Source: Bugula neritina (taxonomy: Eukaryota; Bryozoa; Gymnolaemata; Cheilostomatida; Bugulidae). From it: a stretch of 64,000 nucleotides of DNA. Made by a program: the position numbers and the translations under genes. The stretch covers positions 26,920,504-26,984,503 of the forward strand of contig OZ037765.1 in assembly GCA_964035545.1 (NCBI GenBank). Reading direction: 5' to 3'. Of the stretch, positions 35,901 through 49,100 are shown one piece after another. The notes beneath the pieces were generated by a model. It was given only the letters and a program-made list of their open reading frames with translations. It searched no databases and had not been told where the DNA came from. The first letter of the stretch is position 1; each line of letters begins with the position of its first letter.

Positions 35901-36183
35901 AACACAACATATGCAGACAACCTTATTTATATGATCAATGTAGTTGGAGTTCATTGATAATAACTTTGCATATCACTGTAAAAAAGCACTTGTTTTTCTT
36001 AGTCAACAATAACAGCAAGCAATACCTGGCAAGGAAACCACCAGCATGTCCTGATGCTGCACACGCAATAGAAACACGCTCAACCAACGTACATGAAATG
36101 CCCATTTCTGTGAGATGATAAGCTATAGAACAGCCAATAATACCACCTCCAACAATAACACCTTTCTCTATTTCATTTGCCAT
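32923..36183 (-). pseudogene. DAO-family oxidoreductase, truncated copy B (exons 1-4)
   Basis: The exons are 36183-36026, 33539-33428, 33263-33147 and 33057-32923. All keep their splice sites. Exons 5-7, with the C-terminal FAD-contact segment, are deleted. In exon 1 the first Rossmann strand has Val to Gly (KGVIVGGG) and a Pro to Ser change at GISCT. Intron 1 is about 2.5 kb here, against 8.2 kb in copy A, because the transposon is absent. A functional enzyme is not expected. Confidence 0.88.
35376..35384. other. Empty transposon target site
   Basis: A single CATGTTGTC with flanks identical to those around the element in copy A. It shows the intron before insertion. Confidence 0.92.
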
Positions 36184-36654
36184 GACTGGTAAATAACAGT
36201 TGAATCTAAAATTAAATTTGTTTCTTTTTTAAAATAGTATAAGGTGACAAAAATAAACCTGTAACAGAGAAGAATAAACAAAGCATTTCCTCAACTCTTT
36301 AAAGTAGCAAGTTTCAAATTGTAGTCAGTCTGTTAGAAAAAATATGGAAAATCTGGTTAATGTCAAAGAACTAAATGTGCCCTAGCAGTGCTACCTGCCT
36401 GTCATGGTTGAAAGATTGCAAATTTATATGAATGTGCAAAGGAATGTAGTAAGTAAGCAAATCTTACCAACATATTATATACAATAAAATAAATGTACTT
36501 TTATACAACTTTAAAGCCGACTGGAAATATAACATTACATAATTTCAGAAATAAGATCGCTTGTTGAGATACCTTTTTAGTTTATTAGAATGAGAAAATG
36601 GAATAAATTAAAACAAATGAGTTTGCATAACACATTGGATAGAATGCTTTTGGC
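36184..36654. other. Gap upstream of truncated oxidoreductase copy B
   Basis: This is the second copy of 23693-24163 and differs from it at only a few positions. No motif is recognised. Confidence 0.5.
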
Positions 36655-38100
36655 TTATAACACTAAACAATCAAACAATTCTATTGTTTGTGTAACTTTA
36701 CAGTTTAATGATGACTCAAAAGAAAAAATCCATTTCTTTAAAGCGTGATGAAGTTCTGTAGAAAGTAAACATTGAGGTACACTAAAGGAACATGCACAAA
36801 ATTTATTACCACAAAACATAGTTTCACATCTAGTGATTAATAACGGAGTATGGCTTAAACAATTTGTTTCTGTTGTTACAAAATAGACTATAGGAAATCC
36901 TAACAACAGCCCAATGACAGTAGGACCAGAAATAAAGACAGCACTGTGAAGCTCATACACATCATTTAGCATATCTGAGTGACGGTTTTGCCAAGATTGC
37001 AATAGACCAACAAGTTCATCAACATAACTTGAACAATCTATAAACTGTGGGCTACTTAGTCCCACATCAATAAACCTAACCCTTGAGTGTTGCAGATGTG
37101 TTAAAAGTGTTGACATTTTTGCAAATATGATGTCCTGCGAGTATTCAATAATAAAAATATCTTTTAAAGCAGCCACACTTTTTGATAAATTTTGTCCTAT
37201 TTTCAATGACAATGATGGTGAAATGCAGCTATGGTCATAGAGGAAAGCTGGACGAGCTTTAGTTACAAGGCACATGAAGTTTGAAGTAAGATTTAGTAAA
37301 ATTCTAGTTCTCCCACCCATCCCAGTTTTTAAGTGGCAAGATAACACTTCATAAATACATCTTTCTGTGGTAGACATGTAATCCATGATCTAAAATAGGC
37401 AGATGGGTGTTAATAAGATATTCATATTGCCTCACTATTTCATTATAATTATTATCAAAACTTCACTAAACTTGCTTCAAGTGTCAGTAGTCGTAGAAAA
37501 AGTGCATCCCTGGCCCTTCCACTCACTCTTAGGTAAATATTATTTGCAGAAGTAGTATAACTATAAGACAATAATTTAAATTTTCATTATGTTTCTGATT
37601 GTTTTTGGAATTACTAATGTCAATGACTGATGTAAAACTAAATGAGTAATTAAATAATTAACATTTGTTCTATTCCTCATTCAGTCATTACTTATACTAT
37701 AAGTTATAGTTTAAGTTATTACTATTAGTATTAGTATTAGTATTACCATAATGATGACAATTATGATTATCAATATTGATATATCATTATGAGTAATCAT
37801 TATCATCATGATATTCAATTTCATATTGATATTGCTAGTTAGGATGCCTAAATTGCAGTGGTTAAAAATGTAATACTAACTACCAACTAGTAGCTTTGGC
37901 GTGCTTTTGCGGATAGACGAACGATGCAAACTTGAGCAGTTAGAACAGTGCACTTTATTAATATTATTATAGTTGATGTTATTATCAGTTTTACATATAA
38001 TTATGACGAATCGAGCGCGGCAAAGGCCACGTGCTTCATCAACATAAACTCACCTTGCGCCTCGCGAGTCGCCAACACTATCACTACGAGTATCAGACAT
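36655..38100 (-). pseudogene. C1orf74-like gene, copy B, with a 13-bp frame-breaking insertion
   Basis: The first exon is 38100-38054 (donor GTGAGT) and the second 37460-36655. In the frame used by copy A, the second exon reaches a TGA at 37351-37349 because 13 extra bases (GAAGTGTTATCTT on the minus strand) follow TTTAT. After them the rest of the protein is open, and an alternative ATG at 37386 gives 243 residues. Compared with copy A there are at least eight replacement changes (for example D/N, F/Y, I/M, L/R, T/I) and few silent ones. This fits relaxed constraint. If the alternative start is used, copy B would be the working form and copy A the shortened one. Confidence 0.55.
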
Positions 38101-38240
38101 TACCTCTTGGACGGTTTTTTAATTGTGGATTCTGTTCAATCGCTGAGTCATCAACTCATTGTGCTGTAAAAGCATTGGGCTTTTTGTTGTTTTGCTTCAA
38201 ATTATAAACTCTGAGTTGTTAATTTAATGGTGAGTCACAT
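37890..38240. promoter_or_regulatory. Second copy of the putative bidirectional promoter
   Basis: Nearly identical to 25,380-25,720, including the GC-rich core. Here it would drive the complete endonuclease IV gene on the plus strand. Confidence 0.45.
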
Positions 38241-38289
38241 TCAAATTGAAATGTTATTGTTTATACATTTAGATTTACAATCACTGAAT

Positions 38290-38390
38290 CAGTATCACTA
38301 TGACTATGAGTATCACTATCAGTATGACTGTCAGTATCACTATGAGTATGACTATCACTATCAATATGAGTATGAGACTGACTGTACCAC
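38290..38390. repeat. Hexanucleotide-like repeat, copy B
   Basis: TATGAG/TATCAC words, matching 25773-25872. Confidence 0.8.
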
Positions 38391-38908
38391 TATTAGTGTA
38401 TGAGTAACTTAGTATGGGTATCACAATCTGAATGAACATCAATATGTTGGCACAATGTATATTAAAATAAAAATTGATATTTTATTTAAACTTCTACTGG
38501 CAACTTTTTCTGTTATATACTTAAATAATACAGTTTAACTGCAAGTTTTGTTTTATAAAAAGGAATGCTTATGCTCGTGCTGGTATCATCTTTTGAAAAT
38601 TGCATGTTGGTATTGGTAGTGGTAGGTCAATTGCCTTGTGTTCCATTTAGTTTTGCATAAGTCTAAAGCAATAACCAGATTAGTCACTAATTAATTAATT
38701 GAAGAGTTAGTAGCATGCAAAAGGCAGTTAAATGTTCTCAGTGTTTGTGAAATTTCCTAATCATCTAATGGCAATGTCTTGTAAATATACAAACACACAT
38801 GGAGTGATAATTAATCACAACCAAAAGGCATGTGAAACTGAAAGTGCAATTGATAACAATATAGTATTTTAATATTTACTACTTTATTGGCTACTGTAAA
38901 ATTATTTT

Positions 38909-38978
38909 GCCCCACTGGGAAACGAACCCGAGACCTCCGGCTTGCAAGCAAGTATGCTAACCATTACACCACGGGGAC
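38909..38978 (-). repeat. tRNA-like sequence, probable tRNA-derived SINE head (copy B)
   Basis: Same element as 26394-26465. Here the B box reads GGGTTCGTTTCCC, closer to consensus than in copy A, and the 5' acceptor half reads GTCCCCG. The acceptor arms still pair poorly. Confidence 0.6.
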
Positions 38979-39217
38979 CACTGGGTAAACTCAACACTAC
39001 AGCTACAACTTCTAGATTATTTGAAGAATAACTTCTAAAAATAGCTTTTTATCCAGGCAACATTTTCTGATTCTCTTATGTAATTACAAAATGTATAAAA
39101 GTTTTAACTTGTTACATATTTCACAATATATAACAAAACAATAAAAATTACAATATTGTGCAATGATATTAGGCATTTCCAAAGCTCTGTAAGTGAATAA
39201 CTTTGATTTGTAGGATT

Positions 39218-42200
39218 ATGCCTCGTCAGAAAAAGTTGAAAGATCCAAGTCTTAACCGTCCTCAATTACAAAACAAAAAGCGAAACAAAAAGCGTAAAAT
39301 TGAGCAAAATATTGCTGACATCGAATCAGTGTCCAACCAAAAGAAAATGAAACTCAGTGCTGTATTGAAAGCTCCGGTGGCTAAAGGCACTATGTTTGTC
39401 GGTGCTCATATCTCAGCTGCTGGTACAGAATTTAATTAATTACTGGTAGCTCAAGATTTTGGCATCAAGTTTAGTGAAATATATAATTTCAAGCCTTTTC
39501 AAATCAGATATATATTGTTTAATAGAATTCACTGTAAAACTGGATTTAAACCTTAATGAGTTGGCATTGGTAATTATTTATGTCTAAGTCATCACTGGTA
39601 ATATCTTTGTGCAGATTTTGTAAATATATTATACGAGTAGAAAATTTTACTTCTATAAATTATCTTGCGTTACTTTTGAGCAACTTTGAAAATCTGCTTG
39701 CCTATTTTCACCAGGTGGAGTTCATAATGCGGTGACCAACGCTGTGAATATTGGGTGTAAATCTTTTGCACTGTTTTTAAAATCTCAGAGGCAGTGGAAT
39801 GCCAAACCATTGGACCCAGTCGTCATTGAAAAGTTTAAGACTCTTCTTAAAGTGAGTTATGTTATTTGTTAAATCATTGCATACTCAGCTATCTCACTAT
39901 TTTTTAGCAATTAAAAAACAGTTTGATTAGTTTATCTGTTTTAGGCTGTTTGAATTTTTGTAGGAAAACAATTTTGAGCCACATTTAATAGTGCCTCATG
40001 GCTCGTATCTCATCAACTGCGGCTCCCCTAATCCAGAGACTTTGACCAAAAGCAGAGAAGCACTAGTTGCAGAGCTGCAGCGGTGTGAGCAGCTGGGACT
40101 CACTAGGTACAACTTCCACCCTGGCTCCACGTGTGGCAAGCAGTCTATTGAGCAGAGTATACAGCAGACAGCTAGTTGCATTAATGAAGCTCATTCTAAG
40201 ACAAAGTTCGTCACTGCAGGTTTGCCTTTTTTATAAATCCAGCCTTTTAAATGACACTCTGTCCTTCTATGTTATTACAGCATATAATGAAGTAAATTTG
40301 GAGTTTTCTTCACAATTTTTCATTAGATGAAATTTGATAAAACAAAGAATTAGCTATTTAATGCTAGTGCCCAAATATCAAATAGTAGTATGAAGAAAGG
40401 TTTAGATGTAGAAGAATATATAATAACACATCATATACTGAACAATTTTTGTGAGTGTTTATTTATTAGCTTCTTATAATCTAAAATTGTTGGCAAAGCA
40501 TAAAGAAAATCTGAGTGTTGTAACTGCCCCAGTAACATCTGTGTAGTCAAATTGTTTATTTCAGTCATAGAAAACATGAGCTGTCAAGGCAACACAATTG
40601 GAGGTAAATTTGAAGAGTTGGCAGCCATTATAGATCTGGTTAAGAATAAGTCCAGGATTGGTGTGTGTCTGGACACTTGCCATGCTTTTGCTGCTGGTGA
40701 GACAATAAGTTGTAATTATAACATAAGTTAATCACAAAATCATAAGTATTTTATTGTAGAATAATTAAGATAATTTTACTGCCTGCAATTCTGAGCAAAG
40801 ATAATCTTTGGGCAAGCTTTTTCATACATACTTGTGTGTTAGAGTGTAGCTGTGATTTGAGGGTGATTTTAATAAATTACTTTAGGCTGTAAACAAAACT
40901 ATGATTTGTTCTTCAGAGTTATCTCCTCAGCTTGTGTACACTATTGCTAGTTTAACACTCAACACATAAAGCACGAATTTAACCCAACAGTAAACCTTGG
41001 CCCAACTGCATTTATTTCTCCCTGTCCAAACTGGTGGGTTTCAGTCAGATGATCACTGACTTACTTATTGGTCAGATTTGAATCCAGTTTGCTTTGACTT
41101 TTAGGTGTGATAATGAAATGTATCATCATTCACGACACATAGTACAATAAATTGTTACATCATATGCTAAACTTTTAAAATTTTTGTTATCAAGTTTATT
41201 ATCAGTGTGATGCTTGATTGTTTGCTACTAAGAAGTTAGTCTGGGTGTCCACATAATTCATTTAAATTTAACTAATTCATATTTTATTTCTGAAGATTTT
41301 TTTCAACTGGAATCTATACAACTGTTGATCCTGAAATCTTGTTGTCTAAATGTAATAAAAGTTTTGCAGGCCTATAGTTATTCTTACAAAACTAACTCCT
41401 TGGGAATTTACTTGTTGGGCTAATTAAGAAATGCATGTATAACTCATAGGATTTGTTGTGTTTTCACTTAACTAGTCCCAATTCTCTAGTTTACAATTTC
41501 TAATGCCCAGCTTAGTAAGTGATAATTTGTTAATCTTTCTCTTTAGCATCTACCTATCTCTCCACTTATCAACTTAATCCATGGTAACTCGCTCTTGTCA
41601 GCATTGAAGATTTGGCCACTAAGTTGATCATGCATGTTGTTCATGTTTATTTCTTATTTTGCAGGATTTGACCTCAGAACTGAAGAAGGATATTATGACA
41701 TGATGACCAAATTTGATAAGATTATCGGTTTCAAATATCTTAAGGCTTTGCACATCAATGACTCTAAAGGTGATACCAGCCACTAAACAGCTTGGGCAAT
41801 CACTTTAGCACCTCAGTTTTTGTTAGGTTTAATAGAAGTAGGGTTTCTTTACAAACAGCTGATTCTTGGCAGTTGCCTTAATCTAGAAGTCTGTGGCTTA
41901 ATTAAAGTAGAATATAAATAAGTGTTGGCTAAATTATATAGCAATTTCTGCCACCCTTCCTTATTATTAGCTAATTATATTCACTTATGTTCTATATAGT
42001 ATTATTCACTTGTCATAAACCACCTCATACAATATAATTGATCTTTTCCGTATTAACCAACGCCTTTGTACATATCCATATATATCTGAAATAGCTGTAC
42101 ACATTCTTTGAGTGGGGTTGATAGGGCATCAACCTACCAATGAAAGACATTTAAACTGACTGTTTCCATGCACCTTACTGTTCTTAAATCTACTAGAAAT

Positions 42201-42565
42201 CATGTTTTTCATACCTGCCAGCTCCTAAGACCTAAAACCTTATCGCAAGGCAATTGGGAAACTGTCCTTATTATGGTGTTGCTTGTAAGCATTTGACACT
42301 TGACATGAGCTTATTTCTACCTGACATGCACATATAAATTTATTTCTTTGTCAGGAATTCAGCTGCATTCTGTGTCATTTTAGGAGATTTGGGGTGTCAC
42401 TTAGATCGGCACGAGCAGATTGGCAAAGGGAAGATTGGAATGAAAGCCTTTTCACTGATCATGAATGACAGCAGGCTAGGAAACATTCCATTGATTTTAG
42501 AGACACCAGATGAACACCGCTGGGAACAAGAAATTAAGACGCTGTATAGCTTAATAAAAACTTGA
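39218..42565 (+). CDS. APN1: Endonuclease IV (AP endonuclease, Apn1/Nfo family), complete copy
   Basis: Endonuclease IV cuts the DNA backbone 5' of abasic sites in base excision repair. The exons are 39218-39422, 39715-39851, 39964-40219, 40565-40696, 41665-41769 and 42384-42565, joining in phase to 338 residues. All trinuclear-zinc ligands of the family are visible in order: [33 protein letters not shown] and LILET. The core is the usual TIM barrel of about 280 residues. It is preceded by about 55 residues rich in Lys/Arg ([16 protein letters not shown]), possibly a nuclear-localisation segment. The start is the ATG just after an acceptor (TTGTAG), so a 5' untranslated exon must lie upstream. 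Copy A has one more NKKR unit and lacks the last two exons. Confidence 0.95.
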
Positions 42566-43489
42566 TTTCCTACTCGAACTTCTTTTCCACTGAAAGATGT
42601 AGCTCTATTTTCATACTTTCATACTGCATAAACTAGTTGGAGTTCTTCTACTCGTTTTATTATGTTTTCTTTAGTATTGAGGTGTATATTTTAAAGTTAT
42701 TCATTAACTGTGTACAAATTATGAATACTAATAAAGTTCTCTCGTTTCACTTGAGTGAAATATGTACATATAATATTTTTGGCATTGAATTGGCAAAATA
42801 TCATGTGTGGGGGTTACAAAGTCTTTTTCCTCTATGTTGATTGATTCACACTTGATGGCACCAGAAGTCACTGTATCATTCTCCATTCTAATTACAAATT
42901 TAAATGTAGGGTTTAAAGTTAAAAATTTCATGTGGGTTTTTATACCATTCAGTGTAGATCCATAACCTCTGTGATAAATCCCCTTGTGCTGCCTGAAAGT
43001 TTTACATCTACTTTTGATTAGATACTTCAAGCACAGTTATTAGCTAGTCTTTGAATAATATAAGTTTGGACATCAAAAATGGATATCATTTTTGCATGCT
43101 CACCACTTTAAAAAAAGAATATAGTTGACAGATAGAATTGAATAACATCAGGCTTCAACAGTAACAGAATAGCTTTGCAGTGCGTCTCATTAGCATACTA
43201 CCATACTAATACATGCTGTTAAGAAGAACTCATCAATCTGCCATCCAACTCTCTAAACGGATGCTAATTAACAATTTGCATTTATACAGGGCAGAGGTAA
43301 AGTCAGGTATAATTGTGTTAGAAGGTATGAGCCATACGCGGTGCACTGGAAGCTCGCGGCTTGTCAAGCATGACCAGATGTCGGAAAGATAATAACCTGC
43401 CGAGTTAGTAATACAGCATTATTCATATAGTGTATTGGAAGGGAAGCAGTAACACATGTGTCTTTGTGTGGTGTAACTGATTCAATAAC
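42566..43489. other. Gap between endonuclease IV and the CABIT gene
   Basis: Contains the presumed 3' end of endonuclease IV and the promoter of the CABIT gene. A slightly GC-richer patch lies at 43,330-43,380 (GCGGTGCACTGG, CTCGCGGCTTG), about 120 bases before the start. Nothing else is recognised. Confidence 0.5.
42730..42735 (+). terminator. Candidate polyadenylation signal AATAAA of endonuclease IV
   Basis: AATAAA lies 165 bases after the stop codon, on the coding strand. Confidence 0.5.
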
Positions 43490-45613
43490 ATGGCTGCTGA
43501 TACTATGCCCGCTATTCACTGGGATAGCTCAAACAGGGTAAGAAATTAAGATTTTTATATATCATGTATAACGTTTTTTTTGTTATTTGTTTTATGTATG
43601 CCAAATGCTACATTATTATACAAGATCACATGGAATTGACCATTATTGATGGTAGGTGCCGCATCATATGCAGATATTATTCTTAGATAAATCGGCCTCA
43701 AAATTAATGAACGAAAAAGTGAAGCTGTAATGAATTGTAGATCAATGTAGCAAGTATATTATTTACAGGGCAATTGTATAAATTATTGTTATCTGGTGAG
43801 GCATGTGGCTAATTGCCAATTGCAAGATAAAAATTTTAATTTGTATTATTTTTGGAGCCAAGCATTAAATTTATCTTTTTTACAAAGAAACAAACAATCA
43901 ATGATACCATAAAGATGTCAATTATATTGACTGAGTGCTGGCAAATAAAGGATAGATAAAAAAGAGTGACATGCACTGTTTATGTCTTTACAGCAAATCT
44001 ATTTGAAGAAGTATAAAGAATTGGGATCAAATCCAAACATTGTTCGAGTGGTGGACGCTCCTAACAACTCCCATCTACCAGCAAAGTTAGTTGACGAAGC
44101 ACTGCTGCTACACTCCATAGTTCCCCACCGCAAGATTATTTGCCAGTGCGTGGACTTTGTCAGTAAAGATGGCCAACTTTACTTTTCAAACCAGAAGTTT
44201 TCTATACCCGTAGGTTACAATGGTTGGCTTGAGATTTTGTCTGAGGATGGAAAAGCTGTGAGCCCTAGTAGGACTATTGAACATATTGCATCAAAACTTG
44301 TGGAGAGATTTTTGGTGAGAAGTCGAACAAAAGCTTATTTAGGAAATGCCAACAGTGGACCTGACTATGATAGTCCAATCTTCATAGAAAAAGGAGTAGT
44401 AGTGAAAGTAGTAAGTCAACTAAGTGTAGTTCATGGATGGCGAAGACAAAAAAAGCATGTTTTACATTGCAATGATACGAATGGCTGCAGTATCTATTTT
44501 GATTTCAAGACAACAGGCCAATTCAGTCCTATAGCAGGACCTACCAATATACCAGGAGTACACTCTATTGAGAGCCTCATCAGCCAGTTTCGTCTTCCTC
44601 TCACTGTTCGAATCGTATCAGGTAAAATACCTAGAATTGCCAGTGATAATGACCGTCCAGGTGTATTCCGTCTCATTGAATCTCAGAAAGATAATACTGC
44701 CTTATTCCTTCCCACTAGAAGTCACCAAAAGCTTATTCCAGTTTCAATTCGAACCAATATTCAGCTAATTCAAGCAGCCAATATGATTGATATTAGCCAA
44801 CATGAATACTACAGGAGACTACTTAGTCTGTGTAATAAAAAGGTAGACAAGTATTTCCGCACCATACAAGTATTGGTTAGTGCCAGGCAACAGCCTAAGA
44901 TATACTCCTCCTGTACTCTACCAGTCCGGAAAAAGTCTAGTGAAAGTAGCATACAGGTTATAAAATCTCCATCTATGAATACAGAAGAGGATATCCTGTT
45001 TGCTGAAGTAGATGATCTGTATGCATATGTTAGGAGAGGTGGTGTGCCTCCCAAATCAAGACCTCGCTCTTGGGCTACTAATACCGACGGCTCTGCAATA
45101 TTGATGTCAGCTGAAGGTAAAAGCAGTTCACAGCCAATGTTAGCCATGGGAAATGGCAAGCCTAGAGGTCTACTTGCTACGCTGACTGCTGGAAAGTTTC
45201 CTTCGAAATCTAGCACACTGGTTCGTCAGTATAAAGTCTCACAGACACCAACAACTCCAGATCAGACTCCATTGAAGACACTTGTGTTAGAAGCAGGCAC
45301 TTTACCTGTTACAAAGAGAACCGACAAAACACGATCTTATATTGAAAAGTACCATGGGTCAATGGAGTCCCTCCAAACTGAAGTTGACCCTTATGTTGAT
45401 GAATGGCAATACAAAGATTCTAATGAGAGTTTGAATTTTACAAGAAGAATTCCTCATCAGCAAAGCCAGAAAGGCCCGAAGTGGCAACGAATATTGAAAC
45501 CAAGACCTTTCTCCACATCATTTGAGATTATTCAGACTAAGGCCGGTCATTCTCCTAATAAGGCAGACAACTCTCACTTACTCAGAAATGCTAATACTCG
45601 ATTATTACTCTAA
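43490..45613 (+). CDS. CABIT-domain adaptor protein (GAREM/THEMIS-type)
   Basis: Two coding exons, 43490-43537 and 43994-45613, joined at a phase-0 intron, give 555 residues. The CABIT domain covers roughly residues 25-300. Recognisable features are IHWDSSNRQIYLKKY at the start, GYNGWLEILSE (the GAREM strand with PVHYAGQFKLLE), GQFSPIAG and HSIESLISQFRLPLTVRIV, which correspond to GRFS and HTI--IVEKTRLPVNVTV in GAREM1. The C-terminal 250 residues are Ser/Pro-rich and likely disordered, with DLYAYVRRGGVPPKSRPRSW as a candidate Tyr/Pro adaptor motif. Vertebrate relatives act as adaptors in receptor-tyrosine-kinase (GAREM) or antigen-receptor (THEMIS) signalling through GRB2. I see no SAM domain at the C-terminus. 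The role in this organism is inferred only. Confidence 0.82.
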
Positions 45614-46195
45614 CATATTTATTTAAAAAACAATCCAAAATGTCCATAATTTAAAAAATACTGTAATACTCTTTTATACAGACAAATGTTGTTATGTATA
45701 CGTATTTATTTTCATAGTTGGTGTACATAGCTTTTTATACATTTAGGTTTAAAACCTCATTTTCTTTGCATACAGTTCTATAAGATTACTTCGAGACGAC
45801 AAGCTAACTAAATTGAGCCAACTGTAGTGCAAACTATTCATTCCCTATTAGCAATGTCTATTAAAACACTGAACAATTGCCATGGTTACTAATGTTAACA
45901 TTTATATTATTGCTAGCTCACATGATTAAAAAATGATGTTAGAAGCAGTTAAGATAACCGTCTCTGTTTGATGAAAATCAAAATACTTTCAAATCTCTGT
46001 CCAAACAACATATTTTAAAATATACTTTTTGTGTGATATAAAAATTCTTACATTGCTGCTAATACAGCATAGCACAATAATTAGGTTTTAGATAAACTTT
46101 TAGCGCATGTATAAATACATTAATAAGTCTCGGATTTAATAAATCTATAAATCAAGAGGATAATTATATAAATGACACTAAAATTACTGGAGAAA
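45614..46195. other. Gap between convergent CABIT and VPS28 genes
   Basis: 582 bases holding both 3' ends. A plus-strand AATAAA lies at 46138-46143, and a minus-strand one (TTTATT at 45618-45623) lies right beside the CABIT stop. The two 3' untranslated regions probably overlap. Confidence 0.5.
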
Positions 46196-49100
46196 TTATT
46201 GATGGTGTAAAAAGTTATTAAAGCTAGCATAGGCTGAGTCTAAGTCATGGAGAAGCTGTCTAATCTGCCCGTCATCCAGTTCATCTGAGGCTTGCATATT
46301 TCCCAAAGTTTGTAACCTAGTGCATACAGATTACAATATAACCCAGACAATAGTACTTGATTAACAACATAATACTGGCATGGGTTTAAGAAAAGCAAAG
46401 ACAAAGAGCACTATCTAGCATTTCCAACATGTTTAATTATAACTACATAGGAAGCATTTGTAAAACTGTGATATTAATTTTACTAATATAGCACATAGAA
46501 TATATACTCTAATTTAAATGTAAAACCGGAGGCTCTGTTAATTAAATAAGTGCTTGATTTGCTTCCAAAACTTAAAAACAACTAGAGAATCACTCATTTC
46601 CCAACTAAATGAAATTTCAGAGAATTTATGAAACTTCTGGGTTAGTAGTCTTATAGCATTTAGTAAGGCAACATGAGAACATAATACCCTGAATAGAGTT
46701 AGCAATAAAATTCTGAATCACTGAGAATGACGTATCCAGGCATTGGTAACAGTAGGTTGCCATAATAAATATAATAGAATAGATTAATGATAGGAATCAG
46801 CTGATATATGACATATAAACCGCAAACACATGACTGTGAGTCTAGCTAAACATAATCAATATGTTGCACAGTAAACAGAACTGGTTTCCCATCTCAGTTC
46901 CACTGCAGCCAGTTCAAGACATGGAAATGAGTCAACATTTAATTTCAGCTGCCCTGAGTCACTCCATCTGTTCAACTCAAACTCGGTTTGCTCTCATATC
47001 GATTTGCGCTGAGCAGCTCACACCACAAAGAGGTAGAGAAATTAGGCTGCCAGTAAAAACTTACACTGCAAATTACTAAATGACAATACAACATGTTGCT
47101 ACTTACTCTTAAAAAAATTTCCCCTAATCCAAGTAGTATTTTCATTAAATAACCAAAATTATCATTCTCAAACCTTTGCAGAATAAAATGATGTGTTCAC
47201 GTACATGTACACGTACATGGTTGACAGTTGAAGCAAACATAGTTATACTTATAGTGAGTAGTTGATGTAATAAAAACTTATTTTCACCCAAAATTAACCT
47301 TGACCATTATAGACAGATGACCTAAATGTACATAGCCAAGTTTCCTAACATGTCAGACTCACATCAAGAGAGGCAGCTACAACAGACCGTACTGACAAAG
47401 TAATGAAGTAGAAGTCGTACTGAACATGACTCCCTGACTGAACTGGCTGCTGGTGGGAAATCAGACTAACAACCAAGATACTTGCCAAGTGTTTATCTTC
47501 ACTTTTCCTTCAAAGTCAGCTGGTAGTGTACTTAGTCTGTTCATCGTGTCATACAGCTCCCTCAAATATGGCTGCACCTGTATAGTCAGACATTGCAGCT
47601 GTATAAACTCTTGTAGCATATAAACAAATTAGGTTTTATATAACATTGCTGGTCATGGCCATAGCTTAGCAACTAGCTGCGTTAGTGGCAGGAAATTTTA
47701 TGTTATTATTTATTGCATAATGCATAATCAGAATGCATCTTTCCAAACAATCCAATCATACAAATTAGTAACTATATAGGAATATATCATGATGAATGGC
47801 CTTATGCCAGACATAGCACCTACGCTCATCACTGCCAGTGACTGGGGAATTGTATAGACATAAATCTATGTGATTTCTGTGATGCACTTGAGCACCCCTG
47901 AGTGACAGATCACTGCAGGTAGCCGCAGGTATAGAAAGTGTGCTGGCAAATGTCAAAGAAATTCTCATCTTTGAATAAAGAGGAAAACCAGAAATATAAT
48001 AGAAAAAAACGTAATTTCCTTGAAGTTCTTTGTACATAAGAGTCAGGAATCCTGTGTGAGAAAAATGCTAAGCTAAACCTCGCTCTAGACTCGCTGCCCT
48101 CCCTCTAGACACAGGAACTCGCTCTAAACCCAGTCTATATTAATCCCAGGGCACTTCAAATAGTTATTAAATAAAGTCCTGTCAAAAAGTGGAAAGAAAT
48201 TTCAATGTACTGATTTCCCCACTCGTCTAAACCCCTTAATACATAATTCCTGTTAATTAAATTTTTCCCTTTTCCAATTCATACAGAACGGTTGGCTAAG
48301 AAATGCCTCAGTCTGGCAAGACAGACAAATATTAATAGTCTTACCTCATCCACCGACTTTTGATCTAGCTTAAGAGCGTCCATTGTGGTGATAAATCCCT
48401 ACAACGGTAACAACCAGACATGATTTAATGCGAGAAGATAGAAACCAGCCGCAAGGAGAGCAAAGTGCCAACTCTGATTGGTCCAACAGCTGCAGTCTAC
48501 TGAAGCAGATTACAAAGAAATATTAACATTATGCAAGCAAATCGGCCCAAATATAAAGTAAATATTCAATACACTATGTGTCCATCACACAGGAAGTATG
48601 GGTACCAAAGCAAGACAGGAACAAATGGTTTTATTCTATCACCTACTTGATATCCTGCATTTCTTGCAGCATTAGCTGTAATAATTTAAAGTTATTTGAC
48701 CAATTCAGTCTAGTCATGGTGATCCAATATCAGTTGAACTGATGCAATATCTTGCAAGATTTAGATATATCACTGTGTGACAAAAATCTCGTAATATAAT
48801 TGGAGAAAATAACTGCAAGTCAAAACTGGTCAGAAATTTCCAACACAACAATCAGTAAAAATACAGTCATTATTTATAATGGCAAAAATAACTTGACCGG
48901 TTTTTGTTCTAATATAGCAAAGTGGTAATGATTAGACTAAAATAGTTCGAGCTTCTGAAAATTGTGTACTGTTTTTTTTTCAGCTATCAACCATCTTAGT
49001 ATACTTTTCGTGTGTTTCATATAGTGATATGTTAATAGACCATCCAAGTTATTAATATGGCCTGAAATGACCTCCCCCAACTAACTTTAGACATTGTTAC

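Noticed and set aside
4553-41082. Simple assembly duplication of two haplotypes
   Set aside because: Kept as the main rival, not adopted. The junction is a clean 5-bp microhomology inside an exon with no gap bases, and the divergence is patchy. Read depth would decide, and I cannot measure it.
47195-47222. Palindromic ACGTACATGTAC motif as a regulatory site
   Set aside because: It is a short repeat of GTAC words inside a VPS28 intron, with no supporting context.
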